Positions 21,531 through 34,188 of a stretch of 64,000 nt of DNA are shown in pieces; the stretch's first letter is position 1; each line of letters begins with the position of its first letter. The stretch covers positions 558,001 to 622,000 of the forward strand of contig JAHLTZ010000007.1 in the NCBI GenBank assembly GCA_025786725.1. The letters run 5' to 3'. Made by a program: the position numbers and the translations under genes. The notes below the pieces were generated by a model. It was not told the DNA's origin. It did not search any database and saw nothing but the letters and a program-made list of their open reading frames with translations. This stretch comes from Syncephalis fuscata (lineage: Eukaryota > Zoopagomycota > Zoopagomycetes > Zoopagales > Piptocephalidaceae).

Positions 21531-24018
21531 ATGACAACATCAAATCCTACCACTCCTACTACAGTAGATATGAATAACCAGGAAGAACAACGTCTATCAC
21601 CAGATAGCGAGATAGAGCGGGCATCGACACCGACATCGACGAGGCAGTGGGAAGAGGACACGAGCGAAGACCGTCCTGCTGTACCACAGATCCCTTATAC
21701 AGCTGCCCCAACAGCGTCTAATGTTGCCTATCCACAGCATGCCTACTGCACCCTGGTTACAAGTAACGATTATGCGCCGGGTGCCTTAGTATTAGCCCAT
21801 GCCCTACGCACTGTTCATGGACAACACGTCTACTTGCCTGTATGGTCACACCCGGTCTTGACACTGATGTCATTCGCCGATTACGTCAAGTCTACCATCA
21901 TTTGCATTTTGTTGATCCACTTGATTCGTATGATGCAGCTGCTCTTTCCCTGCTTGGTCGACCTGAACTGGGTATTACATTGACCAAGCTAAATGTATGG
22001 CGTTTGACGCAATATGAACGTGTTGTCTTTCTTGATGCCGATACATTTCCACTAAGACACGTCGATGAGCTATTCGATCGGGATATTGGTGATCGTATTG
22101 CTGCTGCTGCTGATATTGGATGGCCTGATTGTTTCAATAGCGGTGTATTTATATGTAGACCATCATTAAGAATGTACCGTGCCCTTTTACGTACTATGGC
22201 ATCTCAAGGCAGTTTTGACGGTAATGGTACCATTATGATTGTTAACATTAATATTAATGTGTATTGACGATTAAAGGTGGCGACCAAGGATTATTAAATA
22301 CTCATTTCTCCGAGTGGTCAACTGGTGATAGTGCACGTCGTTTGCCATTCATTTACAATGTGACGCCCACTGCTTGGTATAGGTAAGTGTATTGTAACTG
22401 CATCAATTAACATTAATATTGATATTAATATATGAATACATTAACGCATTATAGTTATGCACCAGCATTTACACGCTACAAGAACGATATTGCCATTCTA
22501 CACTTTATTGGTAGAAATAAACCATGGCAATGGTCTAGAGACACCAATGGCCAGCTTGAAGGAGAAGAAGAGATTAATGGCAAGCATATGTGTCCATACC
22601 GTCTAGTTGACTATGTACGTCTTTGGTGGACAGTTCATGATGAACATGTAGAGCCTTGGGTAAGTTGTTAATATTATTATTGCTCAACATTTATATGATT
22701 GGTGCTAATATAATGAATAGACCCCTAAACAAGGTGCCTTTTCTAAAGCAGTAAGCAATTAATACATATACACATAAATAAACTAATAACTAATAACAAT
22801 ATATGATAATAGCGCCAATTGGCTTATAGTCTTGTACCTGAACATGGTGCCTCTGCACGTAGTATGGAAGTCTATTCTGGTCAACCAATGCAACCTCAAG
22901 TTAGACAAGAGTTTTCAGATTATCGAGTTAACTGGACGGCGGATACAACATCTAATACGTCAGGTCATCATTATCCACAAGTACCAAACTCTTCTTCTTC
23001 ATTCTCTTCTATATTAACTGATTATCACACTGCTTGGAATTCAAATGAAGAACACTCTTCGTCTAATTCTCAAGAACAGCAATCCTCCTCTTCATACTCC
23101 CCTCCGCCGTCATATAATACATCTCATCATCACCATCATCATCATCATCACCACCATCATGACAATTCAATCGTAGAACCACCACTAAGTGATGCTATGG
23201 CACGTGAAGATTGGCAGCAATACACATCAAATGATGAATACAATGCTTCAAAAGACGTAACAACAACCGCTGCTACAGTGATAGATACAGTAGGCTACGA
23301 TGATTATAATAACAGCGGTTCATCAATAGTAGTTGTACCAAAGAAAGAGGAAATGCAAGAGATTGTTGATAGTCAAAATATCTCTAATACATCAGCAACT
23401 ACAATGACAACAACTACAGCAACTTCAGTAAAACAAATTAAATTGCCTGAAGTAGGACCACGTGTAGAATTAAAAGAGCCACACAATTGGGTTGATTGGG
23501 CACATCAGATGATTGATGATTTACGAGTTATTGAATCAGTAATGGAACGTAAGAAAATAAAACATCAAGAAAATATTAAAGCTACCACGACAACAAGAAC
23601 AACAAGAACAAGTACAAGTACTACAGCTGAAATAGTTAATATAACTAGCAGTCATCATATTGACAGTACTCATCATCATCATCATCAGCAACAACAACAA
23701 CAACAAGACAGTATTAGTGTTAGTAGTAGCAATAGTAGCAGTAGCAGTAGTAGTAATAGTAATATTGCTACTACTACTGTGGTAACTGAAGAATATGATG
23801 AAGACGAGTATTTATTGATAACGACATTCCTTAATGGCTTAAAGCGTTGGGAACGAGAACTGCTATTGATTGAACATCTTGGATTTAAACGAGCGTTAAC
23901 ACTTCGTGGAGAGGATGGCCATACTGCTCAAATGGCTGTTAAACTGGCACGCGGTGTGACTGCGCGTGGTGTGGCAGGTGCAGAAGAAGAAGTAGGCCGT
24001 ACCAGCTCAAGTGATTAA
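21531..24018 (+). CDS. GYG1: Glycogenin with long low-complexity tail
   Basis: About 745 aa in five exons (21531..22220, 22277..22382, 22455..22659, 22721..22750, 22813..24018). It is a GT8 glucosyltransferase that primes glycogen. Family marks are AYCTLVTSNDYAPGALVLAHAL, VFLDADTFPLRHVDELF (DxD metal motif), DCFNSGVF, GDQGLLNTHFSEW and ILHFIGRNKPWQW. One base is missing near 21841, where LPV must rejoin VTPGLDTDVIRRL. The last exon encodes a tail of about 400 aa rich in Ser, Thr, His and Gln, including a run of more than ten His (about 23125..23160) and a His/Gln block near 23665..23706. The tail ends with an acidic/helical stretch. No obvious glycogen-synthase-binding motif was seen at the C-terminus. 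Confidence 0.86.
23121..23160 (+). repeat. CAT/CAC trinucleotide tract encoding poly-His
   Basis: Near-continuous CATCAC-type codons within the glycogenin tail. The mixed CAT and CAC codons suggest the repeat is kept at protein level rather than being a fresh slippage product. Confidence 0.8.
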
Positions 24019-24316
24019 CATGTACATGATAACGTGTACCTGATCTAATAAATCATGGATACGCAAATGGCCATTAGTTTAAATAGAGACAAGTGTCATA
24101 GTATATTAGTAACAACAATAGGATTAATAATTATGAAACAATAAAAATAATAAAGTAAAATTAGGAATTATAATAATAGTAATATTTAGATATAATGCTA
24201 ATAGCAACAAAATGTAAACAACACACAAACTAATGGTAAATAATAAATAGTAGTAGTATAACAAACAAAACGATGAATAAAGAAAATTCCCAAATGGTAA
24301 TACCATTAGAGTCTCA

Positions 24317-26404
24317 TTAATGTTCCAAGGCTGTAGTAATAATGGCAGCTCTTGTTGCGATATCATAGGTAGGCGGTAATGAGTAGCGTGGCATTAATAG
24401 CTCATCTGTTGATTCCGTCTCGCTTAGAATACTTGTCATACTCGCACCGCCCGCAACGATCGACGTTGATCTTTGCTCAATTCGAGGCACGTCTTCATAG
24501 TAATTGGGTGGTGGTGGCTCGTAGACAGGCAGCAAGCCAGATGGTCCAGTGGATGATGGTGCGTTCGAGGCATTTAATTCATCGGCCAATTCCCAGTCGG
24601 CCAGACTTGGTCCATCACTGTTCCCTATACCAAGGGATAGCGCGTGACTATACATTTGGGCACTGGCCGGGTCATCGCCAAGGGCAAGCATGCGCCACCA
24701 AGCGGCCCAGCGTCGTTGGCGTGCCATGGCAGCGGCAGCCTCCTGACTACTTGAGGCAGCCGGTGCAAATACACCGATCACCACTGGCACACGGAACTTG
24801 GCCACTGGTCGAGGCAGTAGAGCCGGACCGACACAATAGCGCAGCGATACTTCGAGTGTATAGCGTACAGTTACACATCCTGGACCATCCATGCAATTTA
24901 GCTGGTTACCCGGTGCATTCGACGTGGATAGCATGCGACGGGGCAATTGCAGCTCAAACACACCTGAAGACTCGCCCAAAGGCCGTTGTCCGCCAGCAAT
25001 AACAATGTTTTCAACATCAACGAGATTATTGCTACGATGGACACAAATACGACGCAGACGTGCTTTAACACCAATAGGTCCGGCCATTTCAATGCCTGAC
25101 AAACCAACCATCATACGGATACGTTCGCCAGCTTTATAGCCGGTACGGGCTAATGATAGTGAAGCGTAGACACCATCGTTTTGGGGAGTCGATAAATCCG
25201 TCAATCTATCATCACTATTAGCAATAGTGGCATTATTAGACTGTTGATCATCAGAATGTGGTGATGATGCTGATGATGACGAGGCAAGGCTAGTAGAGGA
25301 TAGTGAAGCGGCCGGTAATTGAATCGTTGATCGTGCTGACTGACTTCTTAGACGGTCGAATAAAGATTTTGGCGAGTTGCGCACTAAGGCTTTTAGTGGT
25401 GCAAATGAGGCAATAGCATCACCGGCCGCACTACGGGCAAGCCATGAAGCGGCCACATTAACGTGGAATGGACAACGCAACACTGATGGCAGGCTATACG
25501 GTTCTCGATCAATGGTGATTGGATCACGAATGCGTACATCAGCCTCGGCCATAAGTGTGCTGCTACGAGCACGGACAACAAAGGTGCGTACCAAGTAGTA
25601 GACTTGATTACGCTGGCTTTCAAGTGAATTGGGTAAATGGCTATCAATAGGCAGTAGAATAGTAAATGGCCATGTGTGTTTGCCAATGCCCAAGTCATGC
25701 GGTTGCTCGGTTGTTGTTGGTGTTTCGGAGCTATTGTTATTATTAGCATCAAAGTGGCTCATAGTCATTTCCAGTGATGACTCTGTAGACATAGCAGTAT
25801 CGTTATTATTATTATTGTCAATAATAAATATACTATGTTGATTATCTTCTTCAATGGACTTGTTAGATGTTTGTGATGCATGGCGGCTAATTGGCTGTGG
25901 TGCACAGCCTACAACGTCATACTGAGTGACGGTGCTGTTATTGTTGATATTGGTCGTGGCAACATTAAGGCCTATGTTATGCTCGGCATTTGTCGTTGCC
26001 ACTTGCTCGCTGTCCGACGGAGTATTTTGTGCAGTAAGCTGCTTATCCGACAAGATAGTAGTGCGTGAATTAAAGAAAACGGGTCCGGAAATGCCAACAC
26101 TACGATGCGTCGCATTGTCGGCCACACCCATCAACACAACGTAGATTTCTTTTACGGCCGTTGGCTCCGACAGCGCAAGTGTTACTTTGCCTAACAGTGG
26201 TCACACCACGTGTCAGTACATATATTAGCCAATAGATTCAATGGTTGAAAGATTGGCGGCAATGTTGGTTTTTGCCACCACCCCAATAAACTTACCATGA
26301 ACAGTTTCTCCTGGGCGGTAAGAACGGTCCTCGATAAGTTCTACATCCACAGAACTGAGCAAGTTAGACGACTTTGAACGTGGTTTACGAATGGTGCGAA
26401 ACAT
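24317..26404 (-). CDS. Arrestin-domain PPxY adaptor, copy 2
   Basis: 660 aa in two exons (26296..26404 and 24317..26190; intron 26191..26295, phase 1). The N-terminus MFRTIRKPRSKSSNLLSSVD leads into YRPGETVHGKVTLALSEP, a classic arrestin strand pair split by the intron. An insert rich in Asn (about 95-180) interrupts the N-domain. The C-domain begins ARTGYKAGERIRMMVGLSG and ends FRVPVVIGVFAP. The tail has PPPPNYYEDV and, 18 residues from the end, LPPTYDI, two proline-tyrosine motifs fit for Rsp5/NEDD4 WW domains. Its likely role is ubiquitin-ligase adaptor for membrane cargo. No frameshift is seen. It is convergent with glycogenin. Confidence 0.83.
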
Positions 26405-27258
26405 AGTGAAGTATGGTAGGAGATGATTGGATGATATGTACGTTGATTAAACTACCATAAAAGGTATTAATAACAAAAAATAATAACCAAATTTATACAA
26501 GATTGTATCTTGTAGATTTGCCTAATTAACGACAGCTAATCAACAGCGAAGGTGATACTACTTATACAATAAGAAGAAGATAAAAATGGAAATAAGAACA
26601 GTATACGACTACTAGAATAAACACACTAGTTAAATCACACGTTCCAAAACACAATTGCCAGGCGTTTGAAAAGGGCGAACGAACGACGCAGTGGTAAGGG
26701 ATCAAAGAATGATGCGCGTTTTGTACGCGGCCAAGATGTGCGCGAATGAGAATAAAAAGGGGAACTTCACTGCACAAAGTCTTTTAAGTGCGAGCGAGTG
26801 TGTGAGTGTGTGTAATAATAGCAAAGGGGACGCGCGGTGAAGAAGGCTGCCGTGATAACTCGGAATTAGTTGATGTACGCGTGAATCATCAAGCAAGTGT
26901 GACCAGAACGCGCGCACATGCAACTAGCAGTGTACTCAAGGCAAAGGTAAGCACTTTGTATTAGATTATTACCCAGAATAGCCGAGGCTTGGTACAGAAA
27001 CTGGGAAAGGTTGCAGCTGCAGATGTTGCTGGTTTAGAATAGACGTCTCGATGTAAGCAGGTAAGTTGCACGGTCGGTTTCAACTTGCAGCTAGTGCTAA
27101 AGAAAGCAGCAATGGGCTACACAAGATGAGCTGTAGTCCAACGGCAAATGCACTGAGCGACGAAAAAGGAAATAATATGTAGATATTACCGAGTGTTGAA
27201 TGGATGAGATAAAGGTAAAGAGCGAGAAATAAATAGACTTAAAATTGCTATTATAAAT

Positions 27259-27288
27259 CAATAGAACAATAGAACAATAGAACAATAG
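27259..27288. repeat. Octanucleotide tandem repeat
   Basis: Unit AATAGAAC repeated about three and a half times without interruption. Confidence 0.8.
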
Positions 27289-28062
27289 ATAGTTTAAATA
27301 AATGACTACTGACAAAAAGATATTATAATCGTCCAAGTGTAAATAAAAGTGTCAAATTGTATAAGAAAGCTCGACGGGCAAGCCGGGTGTTGTTCAAATT
27401 AGGCTACATAAATGAATTACATATTTCTTCATTTGACTTGTTTACAGTCGATGAGAAAAAAGGTACATAGCAGCCAAAAGTATGGAAGGGAATGATAATG
27501 AAATGCATTCTTTTTTCTTTTACAGAGTCAACGACACCACGGCACAGTGTATAGAGATATAACCACACCGTTAGTCGGCTCCCAGTCCTTAACTAATTAT
27601 TAATGTCTGCATCTACTCGAGCAGGTGATAGTCTTTAATTGCTACGATTGGTCAGCGTAAGACTCGTGTCGTTGACAGTGCAGTAAATAGAGGAATAAAA
27701 CGCGTGCACCAGTATTCTGAGTTGCGGCGACAAGACAAAGATTGGTCGCCACACACCATTCAGCAATAACGCCGTCCAGCTGACGAGGAAGAGGATAAAG
27801 GCCGTTGACTAAGCGCACAGATCATTAATACAAAGTCACCGTGAGGTTGGTGATATGCACAAGCAGTCGCATGTTGCTGTACATTTGTGTATGTGTATGG
27901 ATGGGTGTGCGTGTGCGCGTATGCGTGGTGTTCGGTGAATAATTATAGACTGCAGCATTAGAGCGCTTCCACCTCTCACTCTCTCCCCGCCTTCATCTAC
28001 TCACGCATGAGCAGCACCAATAATAAAAAATAATCCGAATGCACTGTTCTCCGAGGTGCACG

Positions 28063-28137
28063 AGATGCCTTGCATCACACCGAGCTAGAAACTTTAGCAT
28101 TGCAGCACCGGTGTGATGGGAAGATGCAAAGGCATCT
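28063..28137. repeat. Imperfect hairpin
   Basis: Left arm 28063..28082 (AGATGCCTTGCATCACACCG) can pair with right arm 28109..28137, which reads CGGTGTGATG, a short bulge, then GATGCAAAGGCATCT. The loop is about 26 nt. Two nested pairings (GATGCC/GGCATC and CATCACACCG/CGGTGTGATG) compete for the middle CATC. Confidence 0.6.
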
Positions 28138-28950
28138 ATCTGTGCAGCAGCCATACTTGCAGTGCAGTTTCACACAGCTTTACTAGTGATGGAGGGTTTT
28201 ACTCACCTAAAAACCGACATGGGCAATAACAATTCAACTTAAGTGTGAATAAATTGTTTTGATTCTAATTTTAGTCAAATTTCCAATATGATGGAATAGA
28301 AAATAAATAGTCTATGGATAGCTGTTGAGGGTAGTGAAATAATAGATAACTGTTAAAAATACTACGACAATGATAATCTCACAATACAACAAATCGTTAC
28401 AAAAAACAAAACAAAGATATGGTCCCCAACATGGATATATCGTTATATTTAACTAGGAACTAGCACACTAGCCGTCTACTACTAATGGTGATGGTTGAAC
28501 CGGATAATAATGTTAAATATGTCCCAAAGAAGCATATCACATGTGGGTGTAAAAACTCCAATTCATACCTTGTCAATTGGCATGTGGATAGTGTTGTAGA
28601 ACGGCCACGAGGCGACCTATTATAGAGATCATGTGGAAACAAGTATCACGCACTGGTATAGAAAGGAAATTGTCGCGCTACATGCGAGAATGAAAGACGA
28701 ATAGAAGCATGCGATGGTGCAAAGTCTGGCCATTGTGAATTTGTTTTGAATACACTTGTTTTAGAATATAGTAATTGTACAGGCTGATTGCTTTGAAATG
28801 TTTAATTTTATTTTAATGCTAGTGCTTGAACCGAAGGAAGCAAGCAAGAATTTCTATGTTCTATCAAAATTGAGTGGGGAATTTAAATAACAAACAAAAA
28901 CTAAAAATATATACGCTAAAGCAAAGAATTTTGGAGAATAAACAACAGCC

Positions 28951-30351
28951 TCATACTACAGTATATGGCGGAGGGAGATCGTCCAAATCAGCACTGAACT
29001 CGTTCTCTGCAGTCTGCCACCAATCGCTATGGGGATCGGTGCTGTATTTACTGTTTTCAGTACCTACTGTAATAGGTGTGATAGCATGATTGCACTGTTG
29101 CCAATATGACGATGTGCCGTCACATGTGTGTGGATATTTAGCGTGTAAGTCACCTTGAGACTATCGAGCGATGTATTGGTGGGTGGCAAGTCGACGGGAA
29201 GCACTAGTTTAATTGGTGTAATGGCATGGAGATTTTTGTCTTGTGTGACGTGAATATGATTGGTTTGGCGAGCAATGACGACTTCTTTCGAGCATGTTTG
29301 GTCGCTACTGAAATAAGTAAGTACGTGATAATAATAATAATACAGGCAAAAGTACTTACTCTTTACTGGAATAGGTGCATTTTTGTTTTAATGTAACTTC
29401 AACGGCATCTGGAAGATAGCCTGGCTGGAAGTGTTTAACTTCAACAAGGACAGGAACAGTTTCACCTGATTGATATCCTTTTTTACCAATACTGACTTCA
29501 ACATCAACAGATTCGTGCTGAGACTTTACCAAACGATTCCATGCATTACCAACTGCAACTGACGCAGTATCGCGCAGATAAACAGGACTGGATAGTGCAG
29601 GCAGAGCAACATCAATACGCTCTTGGAACGATACGGGAATCGACTGGTAAGATCTTCACAGCCGTATGGACGTACCACTACGAATTTTAGAGAGTAGCGA
29701 ATAAAGTTTTGCATCACCTATAATAAATAATAAATATAGATAAATTTTAATTTTATTAAATACTCACCTCAGCGCTACTTGGAAGTCGGTTTTCGTTTTC
29801 AGAGAAACGAAAGGCAAATGACCAGCAATGGCTACCTTTCGAAAATTCGGATACTGTATCGGATACTTGGCTGATGGTGCCTGGACTATAGCCTAAATAA
29901 AATATGGTTACTTAAAATAGTAATTTAAAATGTTTTTAACTTACTGCTTCCTTCATCGGCCATAGTTGCGCAAGTATTGCATACGTAGCTTATGTTGTCT
30001 GGCCAAAGTTGGCGCTGAACAACATAGAAATAATTGTTTGACGAAAAACTAATAAAAAGTTAGCCAAACTGTTATTTAGTAAAGCCAGGCTTGTTACCTT
30101 TCAACGGCTTGAATACGATTCTGGGAGGTTCCGACTAGTGTCATTTTTACGTTTTGTACGGTAATGGCATGGGATAGATTCAAATGAACGACTCCTTTGA
30201 CCACATCTCCAGAAAAGTAGTGACCGGCCGGCTGGTTAAGCAATTCAATCTTAATCATGGTAGCGCCTTTTGCTTTACTACTCGGTGGTGCTTCTGATAA
30301 GCGTGGTAAAAAGTGTGCAGTAGGCACAGCGTGTACTTGGTAAGAAAACAT
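28951..30351 (-). CDS. Arrestin-domain PPxY adaptor, copy 3
   Basis: About 399 aa in five exons (30098..30351, 29945..30048, 29768..29892, 29360..29717, 28951..29307). ATG 30351 is the first ATG in an open frame. The N-domain includes IKIELLNQPAGHYFSGDVVKG and RQLWPDN; the middle SFAFRFSENENRLPSS; the C-domain IPVSFQERID, VEVSIGKKGYQSGETVPVLV and AITPITVGTEN. It ends LDDLPPPYTVV, a C-terminal PPPY motif. Two one-base shifts are needed, near 29639 and near 29093, both from a missing base. The gene is shorter and more canonical than the other two arrestins here. Its likely role is an Rsp5 adaptor in cargo endocytosis. Confidence 0.8.
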
Positions 30352-31448
30352 ACTTATAGTAAATTGGCACAATGATATTTTGTTTGTTTGTAGCTTAATC
30401 GCTACTATTTTATAGCACTGTTGTACTATTGCATATTCTATTAGAATAATGAGTTACAATGCGTCACTTTCATTTTGGTACACTAATTCAAACAGCGCAT
30501 TAAGTTTATTGATTAGCACGCGTCATTTCATCATTGCAGTAACTGGTTGGCTCTATCATGGTGACTCGATTTCATTTGCCTGCCTATTTGTGCAACAGCC
30601 AAGAATCATTATGACTAAACTGTTATCATACATTACATAGGCCCAGAATTGGCCAAGAGTTCGCCAAGGTTTATTAGTCCTAGATTTATTGGCGCCAACA
30701 ATGGCTAATCCAATCGATATTAATGATTTATTGCTCCGTTGGTGGCATGGATAAGTTAGGCCAATCGGATAAACAAACAATAATGGCTCATGGAAATGAT
30801 TGGTTTACATGTACAAGACCTTCCTTTATACGCGACCTCAACAGATACTTGTTTCAAGCGCACATGTAAGTTGAAAGAATAGATATACTGTCTCAAATTG
30901 ATGGTAATACTCCTAATAAATTGGAGTATACATAGTAATGTTTAATTTGCTCATATATGAGTCAGTATGCTCATTTAGTACGACCATTACGATTAGCAGC
31001 GAAATAAGAAAACAATACTGTTGCTGTGAGATGTTAATGAATTGCTAGTGCAAAATAAATAATGATTTATTTGGATTTATAATACCGTTAAATGAAATGA
31101 AGAATCTTGGAATCGTTTAAACAAAAGAGTGATCAATTTTACGCAGTAGTGATATTAGCATAATAAAACAAAACTGGTTAGTTCCAAGTATATAAAATCA
31201 CCTAGGCCTAAGTGTAATGCATTTTTGCACTTCCTTGAATTGCATTAAATCTTGTGTTTAAACAGTTGTTCATAGCTGACTGAGAATGTCGATTAATGAA
31301 ATGAAAACCTTGAGACTGGTGATCTTTGGTCGATTTTGATTTTTTGACAATTTTCTTGCTTTTTACATTACTATCTAAAAATATACACCTTAAGATCCAA
31401 TCTTGAACTGAGGTTGGAAGCAGTTTATACTGCCAATAAGATTTGGCA
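30352..31448. other. Intergenic
   Basis: About 1.1 kb of AT-rich DNA between the start of arrestin 3 and the stop of the first dehydrogenase. No supported gene. Confidence 0.35.
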
Positions 31449-32462
31449 CTATTTGAGCCTACAAAATAACTAATTTATGCTATATTATTTAAAAACAATT
31501 AGCCAATAGACTAACACTTACCGTCGCTTTGGTCGCGAACTACAGATTGCCATTATTATAGCTTTACTCACAAATGCAGCACTTATCGACGATCTGCTCT
31601 TTTTTTTTGAACGTTTATTGTGTGCCCTGTAAATTGCGCTGTAGTATTGTTTCTTTCCGCTATCCAATGACTCCTTTTCCGTGCAAAGTGTTTTATTGTG
31701 CAAAGGTGTTTTGATATTGCCTAAATTTAGCATTAGTATGCCACTATTGTTATTCACTAACAAATTTATATTACTTGGAACAATGTTGATAACACGGATG
31801 CCTTGCTCGTACAACTCAATTCGCATACTGTCATTGAGCCTAGTCATTGCTAGCTTAGCACTGCCATAAACAGAAACAATAGGCGCTGAAGAGAAGATGG
31901 CTGAAGATGTAATATTGATCAAACGTGGCGTCACCTCGCCTGCCTGAGCCGTTTCACGCAGCTGCGGCAATAATGCACTATCCATGAGGCATTATCAGTA
32001 GTTTAAATTTATTTACCAAAGTCCAATAACTTACGCAGATAGATCTACAGCACCAAACACTAATACATTAAATATATCACGCATCTGCGAGCCGGCTGCC
32101 TCCTCCGTGGTAGACTCTAAATAATAAGCTGCATTATTTACAATTGCCACTAAATAGCGTCCATCAAATCCATTTCTCCACAGCTGCACTGCCTTGCAGG
32201 CGTTTTTAACATCATCAGATGATCGAATTTCCAAACGGATTGGGATGACGCCTTCAATGTTTGCTAATGCATCTAAGCCAAGCTGAGTACGAGCACCGGC
32301 AAATACTGTAAATCCAGCCTCGGCCAAACACTCGGTAGCATCTCTGCCAATCCCACTTGAAGCTCCCGATATCAGTACAGCATAGCGTCGGTCAGGGCAT
32401 GTTACCTGGCATTCTGGAACTAAGTTTTTTATGCGATAAAATATATTGAGTGTTTGATTCAT
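31449..32462 (-). CDS. Short-chain dehydrogenase/reductase, copy 1
   Basis: 279 aa as read, exons 32035..32462, 31775..31977, 31522..31720, 31449..31458. The Rossmann motif SGASSGIG (TGxxxGIG type), LVAIVNNAA, and the catalytic pair SSA...VSVYGSAK (YxxxK) are all present. The family reduces or oxidises carbonyl/hydroxyl groups with NAD(P)H; the substrate is unknown. Intron 31721..31774 is 54 nt and open in frame, so retention would add 18 residues. The C-terminus is uncertain: after the last intron the frame stops after three codons, while a neighbouring frame stays open to about 31391. This suggests either a short end or one missing base. It is a tandem paralogue of the next gene. Confidence 0.78.
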
Positions 32463-33078
32463 ATTGAGTTTATTGATACGGATAAGAGAACAAGGAGCAT
32501 TAGACTTTTAAGGACAAAGTACGCAAGAAAGAATACGCCTTATCTATGCCATAGGTCATGGGGCCTTGCACAAATAAAACTTGAATTTTTGTAAACCTGA
32601 ACTGGTTGATTCGTCATGGTGTTAGTGATTTAAAAATGCTTTAATTTTTGTCATCATTCAAAGCAGCTTAACTATAGTTATGGTTAAGCCACCTATTAAA
32701 TATAATACCTTATAGTTGTTTGTATAGTAGATAGATAGATAGTGTTGACTTATTAGTTATTGTCTTGTTCACACTACAATGGTATGCAATCTTACTAGCT
32801 AAAATAGTTACGAAAAACTATTAATAACTGGTACATTGTTCAAATGGATATATATAGAATTAGCATATTAATGGCTCCAAAAAAGGAAATACAATGCTAA
32901 CAATTCAAAAAAAGCGCAAACCATTTCGGCTAATAGTTTATCCAAACATCATTGTAATCATTTGAACGCTTGATATTTTAAATCATAAATTGAATTGCGA
33001 AATTAAAAAAATATTTTTATTAGATTTATATGTAAGAAAAACAATTATTGATCAATTATCAATTTATTCAAAGTTTAA
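32463..33078. other. Intergenic between SDR paralogues
   Basis: About 615 bp of AT-rich DNA. No gene or clear repeat. Confidence 0.4.
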
Positions 33079-34188
33079 TCAGCTGTTTTTTTCTTGACTT
33101 GAACCATTGATGGCTGGTTTTGCGGGAACCATTGTCAAGGCTATCTTGTCCATAAGTGCAGAAGAAACAAATCCACCAACGAATCGAGCAAGCATCGTGT
33201 CCGTGCCTAGATGATAACTAAACACAAATAAGAATTATATATATATTGCATAGATATCTTACCGAATCTTTGGACGAGGACTACAGATAGCGTGCTCGAT
33301 GGCATTACTGGTAACACTTACTTTTATGGAATTATTTTCAGATTGTTGTTGCACTTTTTTCCAGCTTTCATGAAAATCATCGTAGTGCTTTTGAGCTAAT
33401 GGTTCAAGTGGCGTTGATGGTCGATGGACTGAAGCATTTACAAAAATTTGAGTTCTTACACTACCTACACATGAAGAAAATAAGCACAATAAGATCACAG
33501 CAGATAAATGACTATCCATGATAGTTTTCACACTATTTACCCGGCGTTATATCAATAACACGAATGTTAAATCCGTATAGCTCCTGGCGAAGTACATCAG
33601 TAAGACGTTTTAGTGCTATTTTAGCACTGGTATAAACCGAAATTATTGGTAATGAAAGATAGACGCCCGCCGATATAACATTAAGAATGCGCGGCACAAT
33701 CCTGCCCACCTGAGCCGTTTCACGTAGCTGTGGCAACAATGCACTAATAACAAATAATTTATAATGTTAATTATAATAAGCTGTAAATCACATGTTACTT
33801 ACGCCGTAAGATCGACTACACCGAAAACAAGCACTTCATAAGCATTACGAATAGTCTCTCCGGCCGCTTCTTCCACACATGTATTAACACCATGGCCAGC
33901 ATTATTGACCAGTCCCACAAGATAGCGGTCGGGTCGCTCCGCCCTCCAGGTCTCTACCGCCAGGCGTGCATTTTTAATATCCTCGGCCATCGTGACATCC
34001 AGACGTATTGGAATTATGCCCTCTATCGCTGCCAGTGAGTCGAGGTCAGTTTGCTTTCTGGCACCTGCAAACACGGTGAAGCCTGCGGCTGCTAGACGTT
34101 CCGCAGCATCACGGCCGATACCCGTCGACGTGCCCGTAATTACAACAGCGAGTTTCCTGTCGGGGCACGTTGGCGGAACGGCGGGCAT
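33079..34188 (-). CDS. Short-chain dehydrogenase/reductase, copy 2
   Basis: 309 aa in four exons (33803..34188, 33541..33743, 33263..33464, 33079..33217) with consistent phases and no frameshift. Cofactor motif TGTSTGIG, LVGLVNNAGHG, and active site SAG...ISVYTSAK are intact. Exon boundaries match copy 1 exactly after TA/LLPQLRETAQ, after the IRVI.I.P block and after RPK, so the pair arose by tandem duplication with introns. The C-terminal exon (LARFVGGFVSSALMDKIALT) lacks a clear match in copy 1. The overall type resembles retinol/17-beta-hydroxysteroid dehydrogenase-like SDRs; the substrate is not predictable. Confidence 0.83.

Larger units (their letters stand above)
26405..28950. other. 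Long intergenic region
   Basis: About 2.5 kb between two minus-strand arrestin genes. It holds an octamer repeat (AATAGAAC, about 3.5 copies, 27259..27288), GT-rich runs near 27885..27930, plus-strand donor-like GTAAG sites near 26946 and 27061, and a hairpin at 28063..28137. Short ORFs do not resemble known proteins. A non-coding transcript or long promoter is possible. Confidence 0.4.

Noticed and set aside
24379-25002. A 207-codon plus-strand ORF opposite arrestin copy 2
   Set aside because: The minus-strand arrestin domain covers it in full. The plus frame shows no domain.
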